From: Nannocystis exedens | Lineage (GTDB): Bacteria > Myxococcota_A > Polyangia > Nannocystales > Nannocystaceae | Reading direction: 5' to 3' | DNA: 64,000 nucleotides | Assembly (NCBI RefSeq): GCF_002343915.1 | Contig: NZ_NETK01000001.1 | Coordinates: forward strand, 9,190,001 to 9,254,000 | Shown: piece by piece, positions 1 through 7,863 of the stretch | Position numbering within the stretch: position 1 is the stretch's first letter | Layout of the letters: each line of letters begins with the position of its first letter | Translations under genes and position numbers: made by a program | Notes under the pieces: model-generated | Seen by the model: the letters and a program-made list of their open reading frames with translations, nothing else | Database searches by the model: none | What the model was told of the DNA's origin: nothing

Positions 1-1
1 C

Positions 2-643
2 GCCGCGCTGGAGAAGAAGATCACCGCCGCGGCCCCGCTGTGCAGCCTGCCGGGCGTGCCGGCCGAGGCCAACGTCGACGTCGACGGGATCGAGCCGATC
101 ACCGCCGTCAACGACGTGATGAGCGACCTGCTGGTGTACGCGTTCGCCTGCGACATCACCCGCGTGGCGAGCTGTCTGTTCATCGGCGGCGCCGCCGAGA
201 CGGTGTTCGCGGAGATCGGGCAGACGGCCGGCCACCACTTCCACACCCACGACGCGGGCGCGCAGGAGCTGGTCCACGACGGGGTGGTGTACATCATGGA
301 GCGCTTCGCCGACCTGCTGCGCAAGTTCAAGGCCTGGCAGGACGTCGACGGCAAGAACCTGCTCGACACCTCGATCATCTACTGCAGCAGCGATTGCTCC
401 GAGGGCATCTCGCACAGCATCGCCCGCCAGCCGATCCTGCTCGCCGGCCACGGCCGCGAGCAGCTGATTCATCCTGGCATCCACTACCAGGTGACGCCGT
501 ACCCGTACAGCGACGGCAACATGTCCGACGTGCTGCTGACGTGCCTGCGGGCGTTCGACCCGACGGCCGAGTCGGTCGGCGCCGGCGCGCCGATGTCGAC
601 CACGCCGCTGCGCGAGATCGCCGGCCCGGCGTTTCAGGGCTGA
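2..643 (+). CDS. DUF1552 family protein, 3' part
   Basis: The frame is open from the first complete codon of the window, so the gene starts upstream and only its last 213 codons are seen. The C-terminal pattern fits the DUF1552 family of secreted proteins common in myxobacteria and Planctomycetes: a segment with HHFHTHD, then ICCS-like YCSSDCSEG, and an end rich in NMSDVLLTCLRAFD. Members usually sit beside a DUF1588/DUF1592 cytochrome-like gene, which would be upstream of the window. The biochemical role of the family is unknown. An internal ATG-less start near 56 would cut conserved sequence, so a true start there is unlikely. Family call is from recognition of the motif set. Confidence 0.8.
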   Translation, partial: AALEKKITAAAPLCSLPGVPAEANVDVDGIEPITAVNDVMSDLLVYAFACDITRVASCLFIGGAAETVFAEIGQTAGHHFHTHDAGAQELVHDGVVYIMERFADLLRKFKAWQDVDGKNLLDTSIIYCSSDCSEGISHSIARQPILLAGHGREQLIHPGIHYQVTPYPYSDGNMSDVLLTCLRAFDPTAESVGAGAPMSTTPLREIAGPAFQG

Positions 644-655
644 GGCGTCGCCGCA

Positions 656-1882
656 TCAGCCGCCCGTCAGGCGGTCGCGCTCGGCCAGCGCCGGGAACCA
701 CTTCATCCACAGCAGCACGCACACCAGCGTGCCGACGCCGCCGAACACGATCGACGGCACCAGGCCCATCCACGCCGCGGTGACGCCCGAGCGGAACTCG
801 CCCAATTGATTGGAGGCGCCGATGAACAGGTAGTTCACCGCGTTGACGCGGCCGCGGTACGCGTCGGGCGTCTCGAGCTGGACCAGCGAGGCGCGGATGA
901 CCACGCTCAGCATGTCGGCCGCGCCGAGCACCAGCAGCGCGAGCATCGACAGCGCGAACGAGGTCGACAGGCCGAGGACGATCGTCGCCAGGCCGAACAC
1001 CGCCACCCCGGCGAACATCACCCGGCCGGCCTGGCGCTCGATCGGGCGGCGCGCCAGCCAGAACGAGATCGCCAGCGCCCCCGCGGCCGGGGCCGAGCGC
1101 ATGAAGCCGAGGCCGATCGGGCCGGTGTGCACGAGGTCGCGGGCGATGATCGGCAAGATCGCCGTGGCCCCGCCGAGCAGCACGGCGAACAGGTCGAGCG
1201 AGATGGCGCCGAGCACCACCGGCTGGCTGCGGATGTAGCGGATGCCGGCGAACACCGAGCTCGCCTCGCGGTCGTCGGTGAGCGGGAGCGCCGGCGCCGG
1301 GGGGCGGCGGATCAGGCCCAGCAGCGTGACCGAGGCGGCGAACAACAGCCCGCCGACGGCGTACACCGCCCCCGGCCCGGCGAGGTAGATGAAGCCGCCG
1401 AGCGCGGGCCCGAGGATGACCGCCGACTGCATCGCCGCGCTGGTGACGCTGACCGCCTGCGGCAGCTCGGCGGGCGTGACCAGGGCGGGCAGCAGGGCGG
1501 ACAGCGACGGGGCGGCGAACGACTTGCCGACCCCGAGCACGAACACGCCGACGAAGATCCCGGTGACGTCGAGCCAGCCCTGAAAGCAGCCGAGCGCGAG
1601 CGCCAGCGCCACCAGGCCCTCGAGCACGTGCCCGGCCTGGACCACGCGCCGGCGGTCGAACCGGTCGGCGACCTGGCCGGCGACCAGCACCAGCAGCACC
1701 GCCGGCAAAAACCCCGCCAGGCCGACGTAGCCGAGCGCGAGGGCGCTGTCGGTGAGCTCGTAGACCTGCCAGCCGACGGCGACGGCCAGCATTTGGAAGG
1801 CCATCATCGAGCACAGGCGCACGCACCAGTAGAGCGCGACGTCGCGGTTGGCGAAGATCGGGGTGGACGCGGGGGCCGTCAT
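656..1882 (-). CDS. MFS transporter (exporter type)
   Basis: A 408-residue polytopic inner-membrane protein with about 12 hydrophobic segments. The loop between segments 2 and 3 holds DRFDRRRVV, the MFS signature, and the family resembles the EntS/MFS_3 exporters. The substrate cannot be told from sequence. The start was placed at the ATG giving MTAPASTPIFANRDVALYW, because the frame upstream is Arg/Ala/Pro-rich with no transporter features. It converges on the DUF1552 gene with only 12 bases between stops. No Shine-Dalgarno sequence is obvious before the start. Confidence 0.88.
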   Translation of the reverse strand: MTAPASTPIFANRDVALYWCVRLCSMMAFQMLAVAVGWQVYELTDSALALGYVGLAGFLPAVLLVLVAGQVADRFDRRRVVQAGHVLEGLVALALALGCFQGWLDVTGIFVGVFVLGVGKSFAAPSLSALLPALVTPAELPQAVSVTSAAMQSAVILGPALGGFIYLAGPGAVYAVGGLLFAASVTLLGLIRRPPAPALPLTDDREASSVFAGIRYIRSQPVVLGAISLDLFAVLLGGATAILPIIARDLVHTGPIGLGFMRSAPAAGALAISFWLARRPIERQAGRVMFAGVAVFGLATIVLGLSTSFALSMLALLVLGAADMLSVVIRASLVQLETPDAYRGRVNAVNYLFIGASNQLGEFRSGVTAAWMGLVPSIVFGGVGTLVCVLLWMKWFPALAERDRLTGG

Positions 1883-2303
1883 GGCGCGGTCGCGGAGCGA
1901 TGATCGGCCGAGCGGCCCTCGCACGCACGCGAGAAAGCCGGCGGCGCCGCCGCGGCGAGGTGAGGAGGCCGGCGCGCGGAGACGGCGCTCCCCGGCGACG
2001 TCGCGGCGACTTACCCGTGCGCCCCGAGCACGGGGGCCTCGAAGAGGACGCCATGAGGGCGCGCGCGGGGCGGGGACAGCTGTCCGTCGCGCCGCCCGAG
2101 CGCGCGCCGGCGGGGCGCCACGAGCGTGGGAGTGCGGTGCCCGCACAGGGTCCTCGTGACGAGCCTGGGAGACGAGCCGCCGCGCGAGCGCCGCGACGCG
2201 GTCCGCGCGAGCGGCTGGCGCCGCGCACACGCCAGGAGCGTCGAGGCGCCGCTCGCAGCCGCAGCGCCGTGCAGCGGCGCAGGCCGCGGGTCCGTCGTTG
2301 CAT
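1883..2303. other. intergenic stretch, no gene seen
   Basis: About 420 bases upstream of the MFS gene and downstream of the amine oxidase gene. Open frames here are Arg/Ala/Pro-rich on both strands and look like composition artefacts of GC-rich DNA. It should hold the MFS promoter; I see no convincing box. Confidence 0.5.
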
Positions 2304-2343
2304 GCGCCGAAGGACATGCCCGCGAGAGCATGTCCTTCGGCGC
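2304..2343. terminator. 16-bp perfect hairpin, palindromic repeat element
   Basis: Arms GCGCCGAAGGACATGC and its exact reverse complement are separated by an 8-base loop. The hairpin lies about 50 bases downstream of the amine oxidase stop (minus strand) and could end that transcript, but there is no T-run after it on either strand. The GGACATGC core is shared with the other palindromes of this window. Confidence 0.7.
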
Positions 2344-2354
2344 CTATCCCTTGT

Positions 2355-2376
2355 GGCATGTCGGAACGGACATGCC
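2355..2376. repeat. GGCATGTC/GACATGCC inverted repeat
   Basis: Eight-base perfect arms with a 6-base spacer, 11 bases beyond the larger hairpin. The two together form a compound element between a gene end and the next intergenic region, a layout that recurs elsewhere in the window. Confidence 0.7.
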
Positions 2377-2390
2377 CTTGAATGAAGGTC

Positions 2391-3839
2391 TCAGCCCATG
2401 GCCGCGATCTCGTCGGCCGCGCGCTGGCCGGACTCGATCGCGCCCTGCATCCAGCCGGCCCACACCGAGGTGTGCTCGCCGGCGAACACGACCCGCCCCT
2501 CGGGCTTGCGGGTGGCGGCGACGATCCACCACTGGTCGGGCAGGATGTCGGTCCACGCGCCCCTGGACCACGGGTCGTCGGACCAGCAGAAGTGGAAGAA
2601 GGCGACCTTCTCGGCGCGGATCTCGGGGAAGAACTGCTCCACGGCGGCGAGGCAGAACTCCTCGCGCTCCTCGGGGGCGACCGCGCAGTAGGCGTCGGCG
2701 TTGTGGTTCTGCGTGTACGACTGGATCACGCCCATGGTGGTGCCCGCGGGCTGGACGTCGCTGAGGTTCCAGATCCGCTCGGCCGGGCCGTCGGTCTTGG
2801 CGATCTTGAGGCCGCCGATGCCCTCCTGCTCCCAGAAGCGCGTGCGCGTCTGGATGTAGCCGCGGCCGGCGTTCATCAGGAACAGCTCCTTGATCGCCTT
2901 CATCTTCTCGGGCGAAAACTCGGGCTCGATGGCGACGTCGCGCAGGGTGGTGAAGGGCAGCGTACACACCAGGTAGTCGGCGGACAGCGACGTCTCGCCG
3001 TCGGGCCCGCTGAACGTCACCGTCACGCCGGCGTCGTCGTGCTCGATCTTGGTGACCTTGCTGCTCAGCAGGATGTTGTCGAGCCCCACCTTCTCGGCCA
3101 GCCCGTTGGGCAGCTGGTCGTTGCCGCCGCGGATGTGATAGGTCTTCCCCCACGCCTGGTCGGCCACCTCGGCGCCCATCCACGCCAGGGTGCCGATGGT
3201 GCTGATCTCGGAGCCGTTGTCGGCGGCGTAGAGCTTCAGGTAGGTCTCGCTGGTCCCGCGCATGCGCAGGAAGTCGGCGTAGACCATGCCGTCGTACTTC
3301 TCGACGATGCCGGGCTTGGGGAAGCCGTTCATGCGCGGGTCGCCGAACTCGGCGAAGGTCGCCGCGATCTCGCGGCTCCAGTAGTCGCCGAGGCCCAGCG
3401 CGAGCTCGTCGTCGTTCAGGCCCTCGAGCGGCCACGGCTCGCCTTCGACGTGCTTGAACCGCTTGCCGTCGACGTAGTAGAGCGGCTCGCCGTCCTTGTA
3501 CTCGTCGAGCTCGAGGCCCAGCATCTCGCAGTAATCGAGGGTGCGCTCGTGGACGTCGGGGATCCGCACCGCGCCGATCTCGGCGAACTGGCCCTGCTCG
3601 AGGCCCTCGCGCAGGGTCCACACGCGGCCGCCCACGCGGTCGCGCCCCTCGATCACGGTGACCTCGTAGCCGAGCTGCTGTAGCTCCCAGGCCGCAGAGA
3701 GGCCGGCGAGACCCGCTCCGAGCACGAGCACGCGCTTCTCGGCGGCGGCGGCTTGACCGCAGGCGGGGAGGGCATGGGCCGCGCCGGCCCAGACGAAGAG
3801 GCCGGCCAGACGCCGACGACTGATCCTTGGCTGCTGCAT
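2391..3839 (-). CDS. flavin-dependent amine oxidase, exported (Tat-like lipoprotein)
   Basis: A 482-residue flavoprotein of the monoamine oxidase / L-amino-acid oxidase family. The N-terminus has a twin-arginine-like stretch (ISRRRLAG) followed by a hydrophobic run and a Cys (ALPACG), consistent with a Tat-exported lipoprotein. The FAD-binding GxGxxG is in VLVLGAGLAGLSAAWEL at about residues 36-52, followed by the family motif RDRVGGRVWT. The C-terminal FAD-contact motif is GRVVFAGEHTS. The predicted reaction is oxidative deamination of an amine or amino acid with release of peroxide, outside the inner membrane; the substrate is unknown. A TACAGT box lies 9 bases before the ATG and there is no Shine-Dalgarno sequence, suggesting a leaderless message. 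Confidence 0.88.
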   Translation of the reverse strand: MQQPRISRRRLAGLFVWAGAAHALPACGQAAAAEKRVLVLGAGLAGLSAAWELQQLGYEVTVIEGRDRVGGRVWTLREGLEQGQFAEIGAVRIPDVHERTLDYCEMLGLELDEYKDGEPLYYVDGKRFKHVEGEPWPLEGLNDDELALGLGDYWSREIAATFAEFGDPRMNGFPKPGIVEKYDGMVYADFLRMRGTSETYLKLYAADNGSEISTIGTLAWMGAEVADQAWGKTYHIRGGNDQLPNGLAEKVGLDNILLSSKVTKIEHDDAGVTVTFSGPDGETSLSADYLVCTLPFTTLRDVAIEPEFSPEKMKAIKELFLMNAGRGYIQTRTRFWEQEGIGGLKIAKTDGPAERIWNLSDVQPAGTTMGVIQSYTQNHNADAYCAVAPEEREEFCLAAVEQFFPEIRAEKVAFFHFCWSDDPWSRGAWTDILPDQWWIVAATRKPEGRVVFAGEHTSVWAGWMQGAIESGQRAADEIAAMG

Positions 3840-3848
3840 CGAGCGGGG

Positions 3849-3854
3849 ACTGTA
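3849..3854 (-). promoter_or_regulatory. TACAGT -10 box, start-proximal
   Basis: On the minus strand TACAGT ends 9 bases before the amine oxidase ATG. A start of transcription 6-9 bases downstream would fall at the start codon. One of eleven such sites seen here. Confidence 0.5.
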
Positions 3855-3938
3855 CGCCGGTCACCCCGCCGCTGGAAGTCGCCGCGCCGCCGAGCCGGGC
3901 CCGCTTGTCAGCCGGCCAAGATCCTCTATGAATCCCCT

Positions 3939-4235
3939 GTGAGCAACACGGACCAACTGCGCCAAACGCTTACACATTTGCATCATGAACTCGAGACGGT
4001 GTCGACCGCCGATCCCGAGGTGCGGGGGATGTTGACGCAGACGCTGCGCGAGATCGCCGACCGGCTCGCGGCGCAACACGGCGGCGACCCGACGACGCAG
4101 CCCCGCGCGGCGATCGCCGACGTCGAGACGGTCGACCTGCTGCGCGCGTCGGCGCGGCAATTCGAGGCCGATCACCCGCAGGTCGCGACCGCGATCGAGA
4201 GCGTCGTCGATGCGCTCTCGCGCATGGGGATCTGA
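3939..4235 (+). CDS. DUF4404 family protein
   Basis: A 98-residue soluble, mostly helical protein beginning at GTG (SNTDQLRQTLTHLHHEL). The sequence pattern (short helix with LHHELE, a middle stretch LREIADRL, and an end with IESVVDALSRMGI) matches DUF4404, a small family of unknown function. The longer frame upstream runs through the divergent amine oxidase start and is not used. A TATGAA sequence 6 bases before the GTG sits where the start-proximal -10 boxes lie in other genes, so this gene and the amine oxidase may be divergently transcribed from about 85 bases of shared DNA. Confidence 0.75.
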   Translation: MSNTDQLRQTLTHLHHELETVSTADPEVRGMLTQTLREIADRLAAQHGGDPTTQPRAAIADVETVDLLRASARQFEADHPQVATAIESVVDALSRMGI

Positions 4236-4257
4236 GGTCTCTCGTTCCTGGCGCAAT

Positions 4258-4267
4258 GGACATGTCC
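4258..4267. repeat. GGACATGTCC palindrome
   Basis: A perfect 10-base palindrome 22 bases after the DUF4404 stop, followed by a partial third half-site (TTGAGGACTT). Same core as the hairpins at 2304 and 20827. Confidence 0.6.
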
Positions 4268-4356
4268 TTGAGGACTTCTCGTCGTACGCAGGCCTGGTCG
4301 CCGCGAGCGCCGTGCAGTAAGGTGACGGTTCGACTTGCCTAACCAGGAGTTTGATC

Positions 4357-4989
4357 ATGCGTCATGACTTGTCTTTCCTGCGTGCGACCGCCTGTCTGTC
4401 CTTGATCCTGCTCGCGCTGCCGGGTTGCAACGGCAAGGAAGAGGCGACGGCCACCGAGACCGGCACGGGCACCGAGACCGGCACCGGCACCGACACCGGC
4501 ACCGGCACCGACACCGACACCACCACCACGGGTACGACGACGACCACGCCCGACACCACCGACGGCACGGTCAGCGAGACCGGGACCACCGTCGCGCCGA
4601 CGACCACCGAGCCGGGGACGACGACCACCACCACGACCGGCGAGCCGCTCACGACCACCGAGCCGGGGACGACGACCACCACCACCGGTGAGACGACCAC
4701 CACCACCGGTGAGACCACCGCCGACACGACGACGACGACCACGGGCGAGCCCGACGTGTGCGCGGCGGACCCGAACGACGACGAGTGCACCGCCTGCCTC
4801 AAGGACGGCTGCTGCGACCAGCAGGTCGCTTGCGCCGAGGACGAGGACTGCTCGTGCTTCTTCGAGTGCGCGGCCATGGGCAACCCGCAGCAGTGCGGCC
4901 AGATGTGCATGGTCAACCCGCAGCAGAACCCGCAGATCGTCGGGCTGTTCATGTGCGCCCAGCAAGAGTGCGAGCAGCAGTGCCTGTGA
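4357..4989 (+). CDS. Cys-rich lipoprotein with Thr-Gly-Thr linker
   Basis: A 210-residue lipoprotein. The signal peptide ends at LALPGCN (lipobox Cys near residue 25). It is followed by about 105 residues of low-complexity Thr/Gly/Asp/Glu repeats, then a roughly 75-residue domain with about 15 Cys (pattern CTACLKDGCCDQQVAC, CSCFFEC, QQCGQMC), probably held by disulfides. An AGGAG at 4345-4349, 7 bases before the ATG, fixes the start over an in-frame TTG at 4351. The function is unknown; surface exposure through the long linker is inferred. Similar short Cys-rich tails on Thr-rich linkers are frequent in Nannocystis-like genomes. Confidence 0.85.
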   Translation: MRHDLSFLRATACLSLILLALPGCNGKEEATATETGTGTETGTGTDTGTGTDTDTTTTGTTTTTPDTTDGTVSETGTTVAPTTTEPGTTTTTTTGEPLTTTEPGTTTTTTGETTTTTGETTADTTTTTTGEPDVCAADPNDDECTACLKDGCCDQQVACAEDEDCSCFFECAAMGNPQQCGQMCMVNPQQNPQIVGLFMCAQQECEQQCL

Positions 4990-5004
4990 CCTGACCGCTC
5001 GGCC

Positions 5005-7104
5005 ATGGAAGTGCCGCGCCCCGTCCGTGTCCTCGCCGCCTGGTCGTCGCTGCTGGTCGCGTGCGCGCGGCCGCCGGCGCCCCCGGGCGGCGAGGTTCAT
5101 CCGGGCCTTTCGATCGCCCGCGCCGAGGCGCGCCGCGAGGCCGGCTCGAGCGAGCTGGTGAAGCTGACCACCGGGCCGGCGACGTCCGCGGCGGCGATCC
5201 GCGGGCTCGGGCGGATCGGCGACGCCGTGGCGCTGGCGCGGCTCGGCGAGCTGCTGGCGAGCCCCGACGAGGCCGCGCGCGTGGCGGCCATGCAGGCGCT
5301 CGACGTCGCCGGCGCGCTCGGGTCCGAGGTCGCGGGCTTCGAGGCGGCGGTGTGGCAGCGCTGGCCGCAGGCGTCGCCGCGCGAGCGGCTGGCGATCGTG
5401 ACGGCGACGCGGCGCCTCGGCGGTCCGGCCGCGAGCGCGCGGCTGGCCGCGGCGCTGGGACCGGGCGAGGCGCCCGAGGTGCGCGAGGCGGCGGCCATCG
5501 TGCTGGGGATCCTCGGCCGCCGCGAGCTGCCGCTCGGCGACGCGGCCCGCGACGGGCTGGTGGCGATGGCGGGCGAGCGCGAGCCGCGGTCGATCTACGC
5601 CGCCGTCTACGGGCTGGCCCACGCGCACGCGGCCGGCCACGACGCCGGCGAGGCGGCGCTGCTGCGCGCGACCGCGGCGGCCGACCCCGAGGCGCGGGCG
5701 CTGGCGCTGAAGGGCCTGGCCCGGCGCAAGCCGCCCGAGGCGCTGGCGACGATGCGCGCCGGCCTCGGCGACCCCGACCCGTGGGTGCGGGTGGCGGCGG
5801 TGCGCGGCCTCGGCGAGCTGGCCGACCCCGCCGCGACCGCGGCGCTGTGGGACTGGCTGCGCGCCGAGCTCGACGCCGACATTGTCGATGGGACAGGTCC
5901 CGGACACCCTGTCCTCGAGGCCATGTCCGTTCTGACAGCCGGCAAGGAGGCGCCGCCGGGGGCCGCCGAGGCCCACGCGCTCGCCGAGGCCCGGCTGGCG
6001 GCGGCGCGGCCGGAGGCGAGGCGGGTGCGGGCGCGCCTGGCCTGCGGGCTGGGGGCGCTGGCGGCCCGCGCGGGCGAGTGGCGGCCGCCGCTGCGCTGCG
6101 CCGAGGCGGCCGGGGCGGCGGCGGAGATCGATCGGCTGACCTTCGAGACAGGGCTGATCGGGCAGGGCCTCGGCGGGCCGGCGGAGGCGCGCGCGGCCCG
6201 GTTGACGGCGCTGGCCGGCCACGACGACGCGCGCGTGCGAGCGGCCGCGCTGGCGGCGGCGGCCGAGCTGTGGCTCGAGCGCGACGTCGGCGGCCTGATC
6301 GCGGCTGGCCTTCGCGACAGCTCACCGGCGGTCGCCGGGACCGCGGCGGAGGCGGTGCAGGGGCGCTTCGCCGGCGACGCGCCGCCGGAGCCGCCGCCGG
6401 CGATCGTCGACGCGCTGCTCGAACGAGCGGGGGCCGAACGCGACGCCGAGCTGTTCGCGGGGATGGCGGGCGCGCTGGCGGAGGTGGGCGGGGCGCGCGG
6501 GCTCGCGGTCTGTCGCGCCGCTCTCGGCGACGCCAACGCGAGCGTGCGCGCGGCGGCCCGCGCCTGTGTGAAGGCGGCGAGCGGCGAAGATCCGGGCGTC
6601 ACCGGACCCGCCGCGCCGATCGCCGCGCCGCCGCACGATCCCGAGGCCGTCCTCGGGCACGAACTGCTGTGGCGGCTGCACACCGAGCGCGGCCGTATCG
6701 ACGTCGCCCTCGCGCCGACGGCCGCGCCGTGGCACGTGGCCGCGATCGTCGCGTTGACGCAGCGCGGCTTCTACGACGGCCTGACGTTCCACCGCGTCGT
6801 CCCCGGCTACGTGGTCCAGGGCGGCGATCCCGGCGGCACCGGCTGGGGCGGTCCAGGATTCACCCTGCCCTCGGAGCCAGGCGAGGCTCCATTCGCGCGG
6901 GGCGCCGTGGGGATCGCCGACGCCGGCAAGGACACCGGCGGCAGTCAATTCTTCATCATGCACGCCCGCGCCCCCCACCTCGACGGCCGTTACACGCACG
7001 TCGGCGAGGTCCGCGACGGCTTGCCCGCAGCGCTCGCGCTGGTGGTCGGCGACCGCATCCTCCGGGCCGAGGTCGTGATCGCGCCGGCATCACCTGGCCG
7101 ATGA
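5005..7104 (+). CDS. HEAT-repeat lipoprotein fused to a cyclophilin-type peptidyl-prolyl isomerase
   Basis: A 699-residue protein. The lipobox is SLLVACA with Cys near residue 20. Residues about 45-540 are Ala-rich helical repeats of HEAT/PBS-lyase type (for example AAIRGLGRIGDAVALARLGELL). Residues about 560-695 form a cyclophilin domain with the hallmark segments GFYDGLTFHRVVPGYVVQGGDP, GSQFFIMHARAPHLDGRYTHVG, close to bacterial PpiA/PpiB in length. Predicted role: envelope protein-folding helper with a scaffold domain. A repeat element at 5888-5937 is translated in frame inside the HEAT region. The gene starts 15 bases after the preceding lipoprotein stop and could be co-transcribed with it. 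Confidence 0.88.
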   Translation: MEVPRPVRVLAAWSSLLVACARPPAPPGGEVHPGLSIARAEARREAGSSELVKLTTGPATSAAAIRGLGRIGDAVALARLGELLASPDEAARVAAMQALDVAGALGSEVAGFEAAVWQRWPQASPRERLAIVTATRRLGGPAASARLAAALGPGEAPEVREAAAIVLGILGRRELPLGDAARDGLVAMAGEREPRSIYAAVYGLAHAHAAGHDAGEAALLRATAAADPEARALALKGLARRKPPEALATMRAGLGDPDPWVRVAAVRGLGELADPAATAALWDWLRAELDADIVDGTGPGHPVLEAMSVLTAGKEAPPGAAEAHALAEARLAAARPEARRVRARLACGLGALAARAGEWRPPLRCAEAAGAAAEIDRLTFETGLIGQGLGGPAEARAARLTALAGHDDARVRAAALAAAAELWLERDVGGLIAAGLRDSSPAVAGTAAEAVQGRFAGDAPPEPPPAIVDALLERAGAERDAELFAGMAGALAEVGGARGLAVCRAALGDANASVRAAARACVKAASGEDPGVTGPAAPIAAPPHDPEAVLGHELLWRLHTERGRIDVALAPTAAPWHVAAIVALTQRGFYDGLTFHRVVPGYVVQGGDPGGTGWGGPGFTLPSEPGEAPFARGAVGIADAGKDTGGSQFFIMHARAPHLDGRYTHVGEVRDGLPAALALVVGDRILRAEVVIAPASPGR
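5888..5937. repeat. palindromic repeat element inside the HEAT-cyclophilin gene
   Basis: A run of half-sites (GGGACAGGTCC, CCTGTCC, CCATGTCC, TCTGACAG) is read through as DGTGPGHPVLEAMSVLTAG. GGACAGG and CCTGTCC form a 7-base inverted pair. The peptide it makes breaks the Ala/Leu-rich pattern of the surrounding HEAT repeats. Confidence 0.6.
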
Positions 7105-7219
7105 GGCAGGTCGTGCGAGCGGCGCGCGAGCAATCGTTGCGCGCGGTGACCCGATCGTTCGCACGCGTTGCGGTTGCCCGGCCGACACGCAGGCGTAATG
7201 ACTCCTCGGGAGGTGCACC

Positions 7220-7711
7220 ATGGTGCCCTGTGTTCATACCGCGCTCAGCAGTAGCGTCGTCGCCGCGGCCCTGGCCGTGGCCGCGTGTACGCCCGAGGAG
7301 GACCCCAATCCGTACGTCGACGCCGACACGCCGATCGCCACCGACCACGGGCAGTTCTCGCTCTCCTTCCGCGCCGCCGAGGGCCGCGCGTGGCCCCGGT
7401 TCATGGGGCCGACCGCGCTCGCGGCCGTCGTCGAGGTCGGGCCCGATCCCGTGCCCGACGACCCGCACTTCAACGGCGACGTGCCGCAGCCTCCGTTCAC
7501 CCTGACGCTCGAGCCGCCCTGGCACGTCAGCGACGAGGCCATCACCGACCTGACCGCCAAGACCTGGCCCGTCACGCCCGACGGCTTCAAGTGGCTGGTC
7601 GCCGTCGACTTCACCGCGCCCGGCGACTGGGTGGTTCCGTTGACCGTGCGCGACGCGCTGGGCCGCACGGACGGCGCCGAGCTCGTGTTCCACATCGAGC
7701 CGAAGCCCTGA
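7220..7711 (+). CDS. small lipoprotein, FixH/YtkA-like fold possible
   Basis: A 163-residue lipoprotein: hydrophobic leader and lipobox AVAACT with Cys near residue 23. The mature part is one beta-rich domain (TPIATDHGQFSLSF, then FTLTLEPPWHVSDEAI and DWVVPLTVRDALGRTD), which resembles YtkA/FixH-type small secreted domains, but I cannot assign it firmly. A GGGAGGTG sequence stands 4-5 bases before the ATG and supports the start. It lies alone between the HEAT-cyclophilin gene and the transglutaminase gene. Confidence 0.75.
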   Translation: MVPCVHTALSSSVVAAALAVAACTPEEDPNPYVDADTPIATDHGQFSLSFRAAEGRAWPRFMGPTALAAVVEVGPDPVPDDPHFNGDVPQPPFTLTLEPPWHVSDEAITDLTAKTWPVTPDGFKWLVAVDFTAPGDWVVPLTVRDALGRTDGAELVFHIEPKP

Positions 7712-7849
7712 CGCCGCGCACGCCGGCCGGGCGGGGCGGGCTCGGCGGCTGTGTGCGCGACGCGAGGAGGGGCCGAGATGGAAGGTTTGCGCCTGCGCCC
7801 CGCGGCGCCGCCGGCGGGCCCGACCACGGCGCGCCCGGTTCGCCCGTGC

Positions 7850-7855
7850 TAGGCT
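7850..7855 (+). promoter_or_regulatory. TAGGCT -10 box, start-proximal
   Basis: TGCTAGGCT, including an extended -10 TG, ends 8 bases before the ATG of the transglutaminase-like gene. No Shine-Dalgarno sequence is present, so a leaderless message is likely. Confidence 0.55.
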
Positions 7856-7863
7856 GGCCCGGG

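Noticed and set aside
4346..4360. AGGAGTTTGATCATG resembles the start of 16S rRNA genes
   Set aside because: The match is about 12 bases and ends at once; it is the ribosome site and ATG of a lipoprotein gene, with no rRNA sequence after it.
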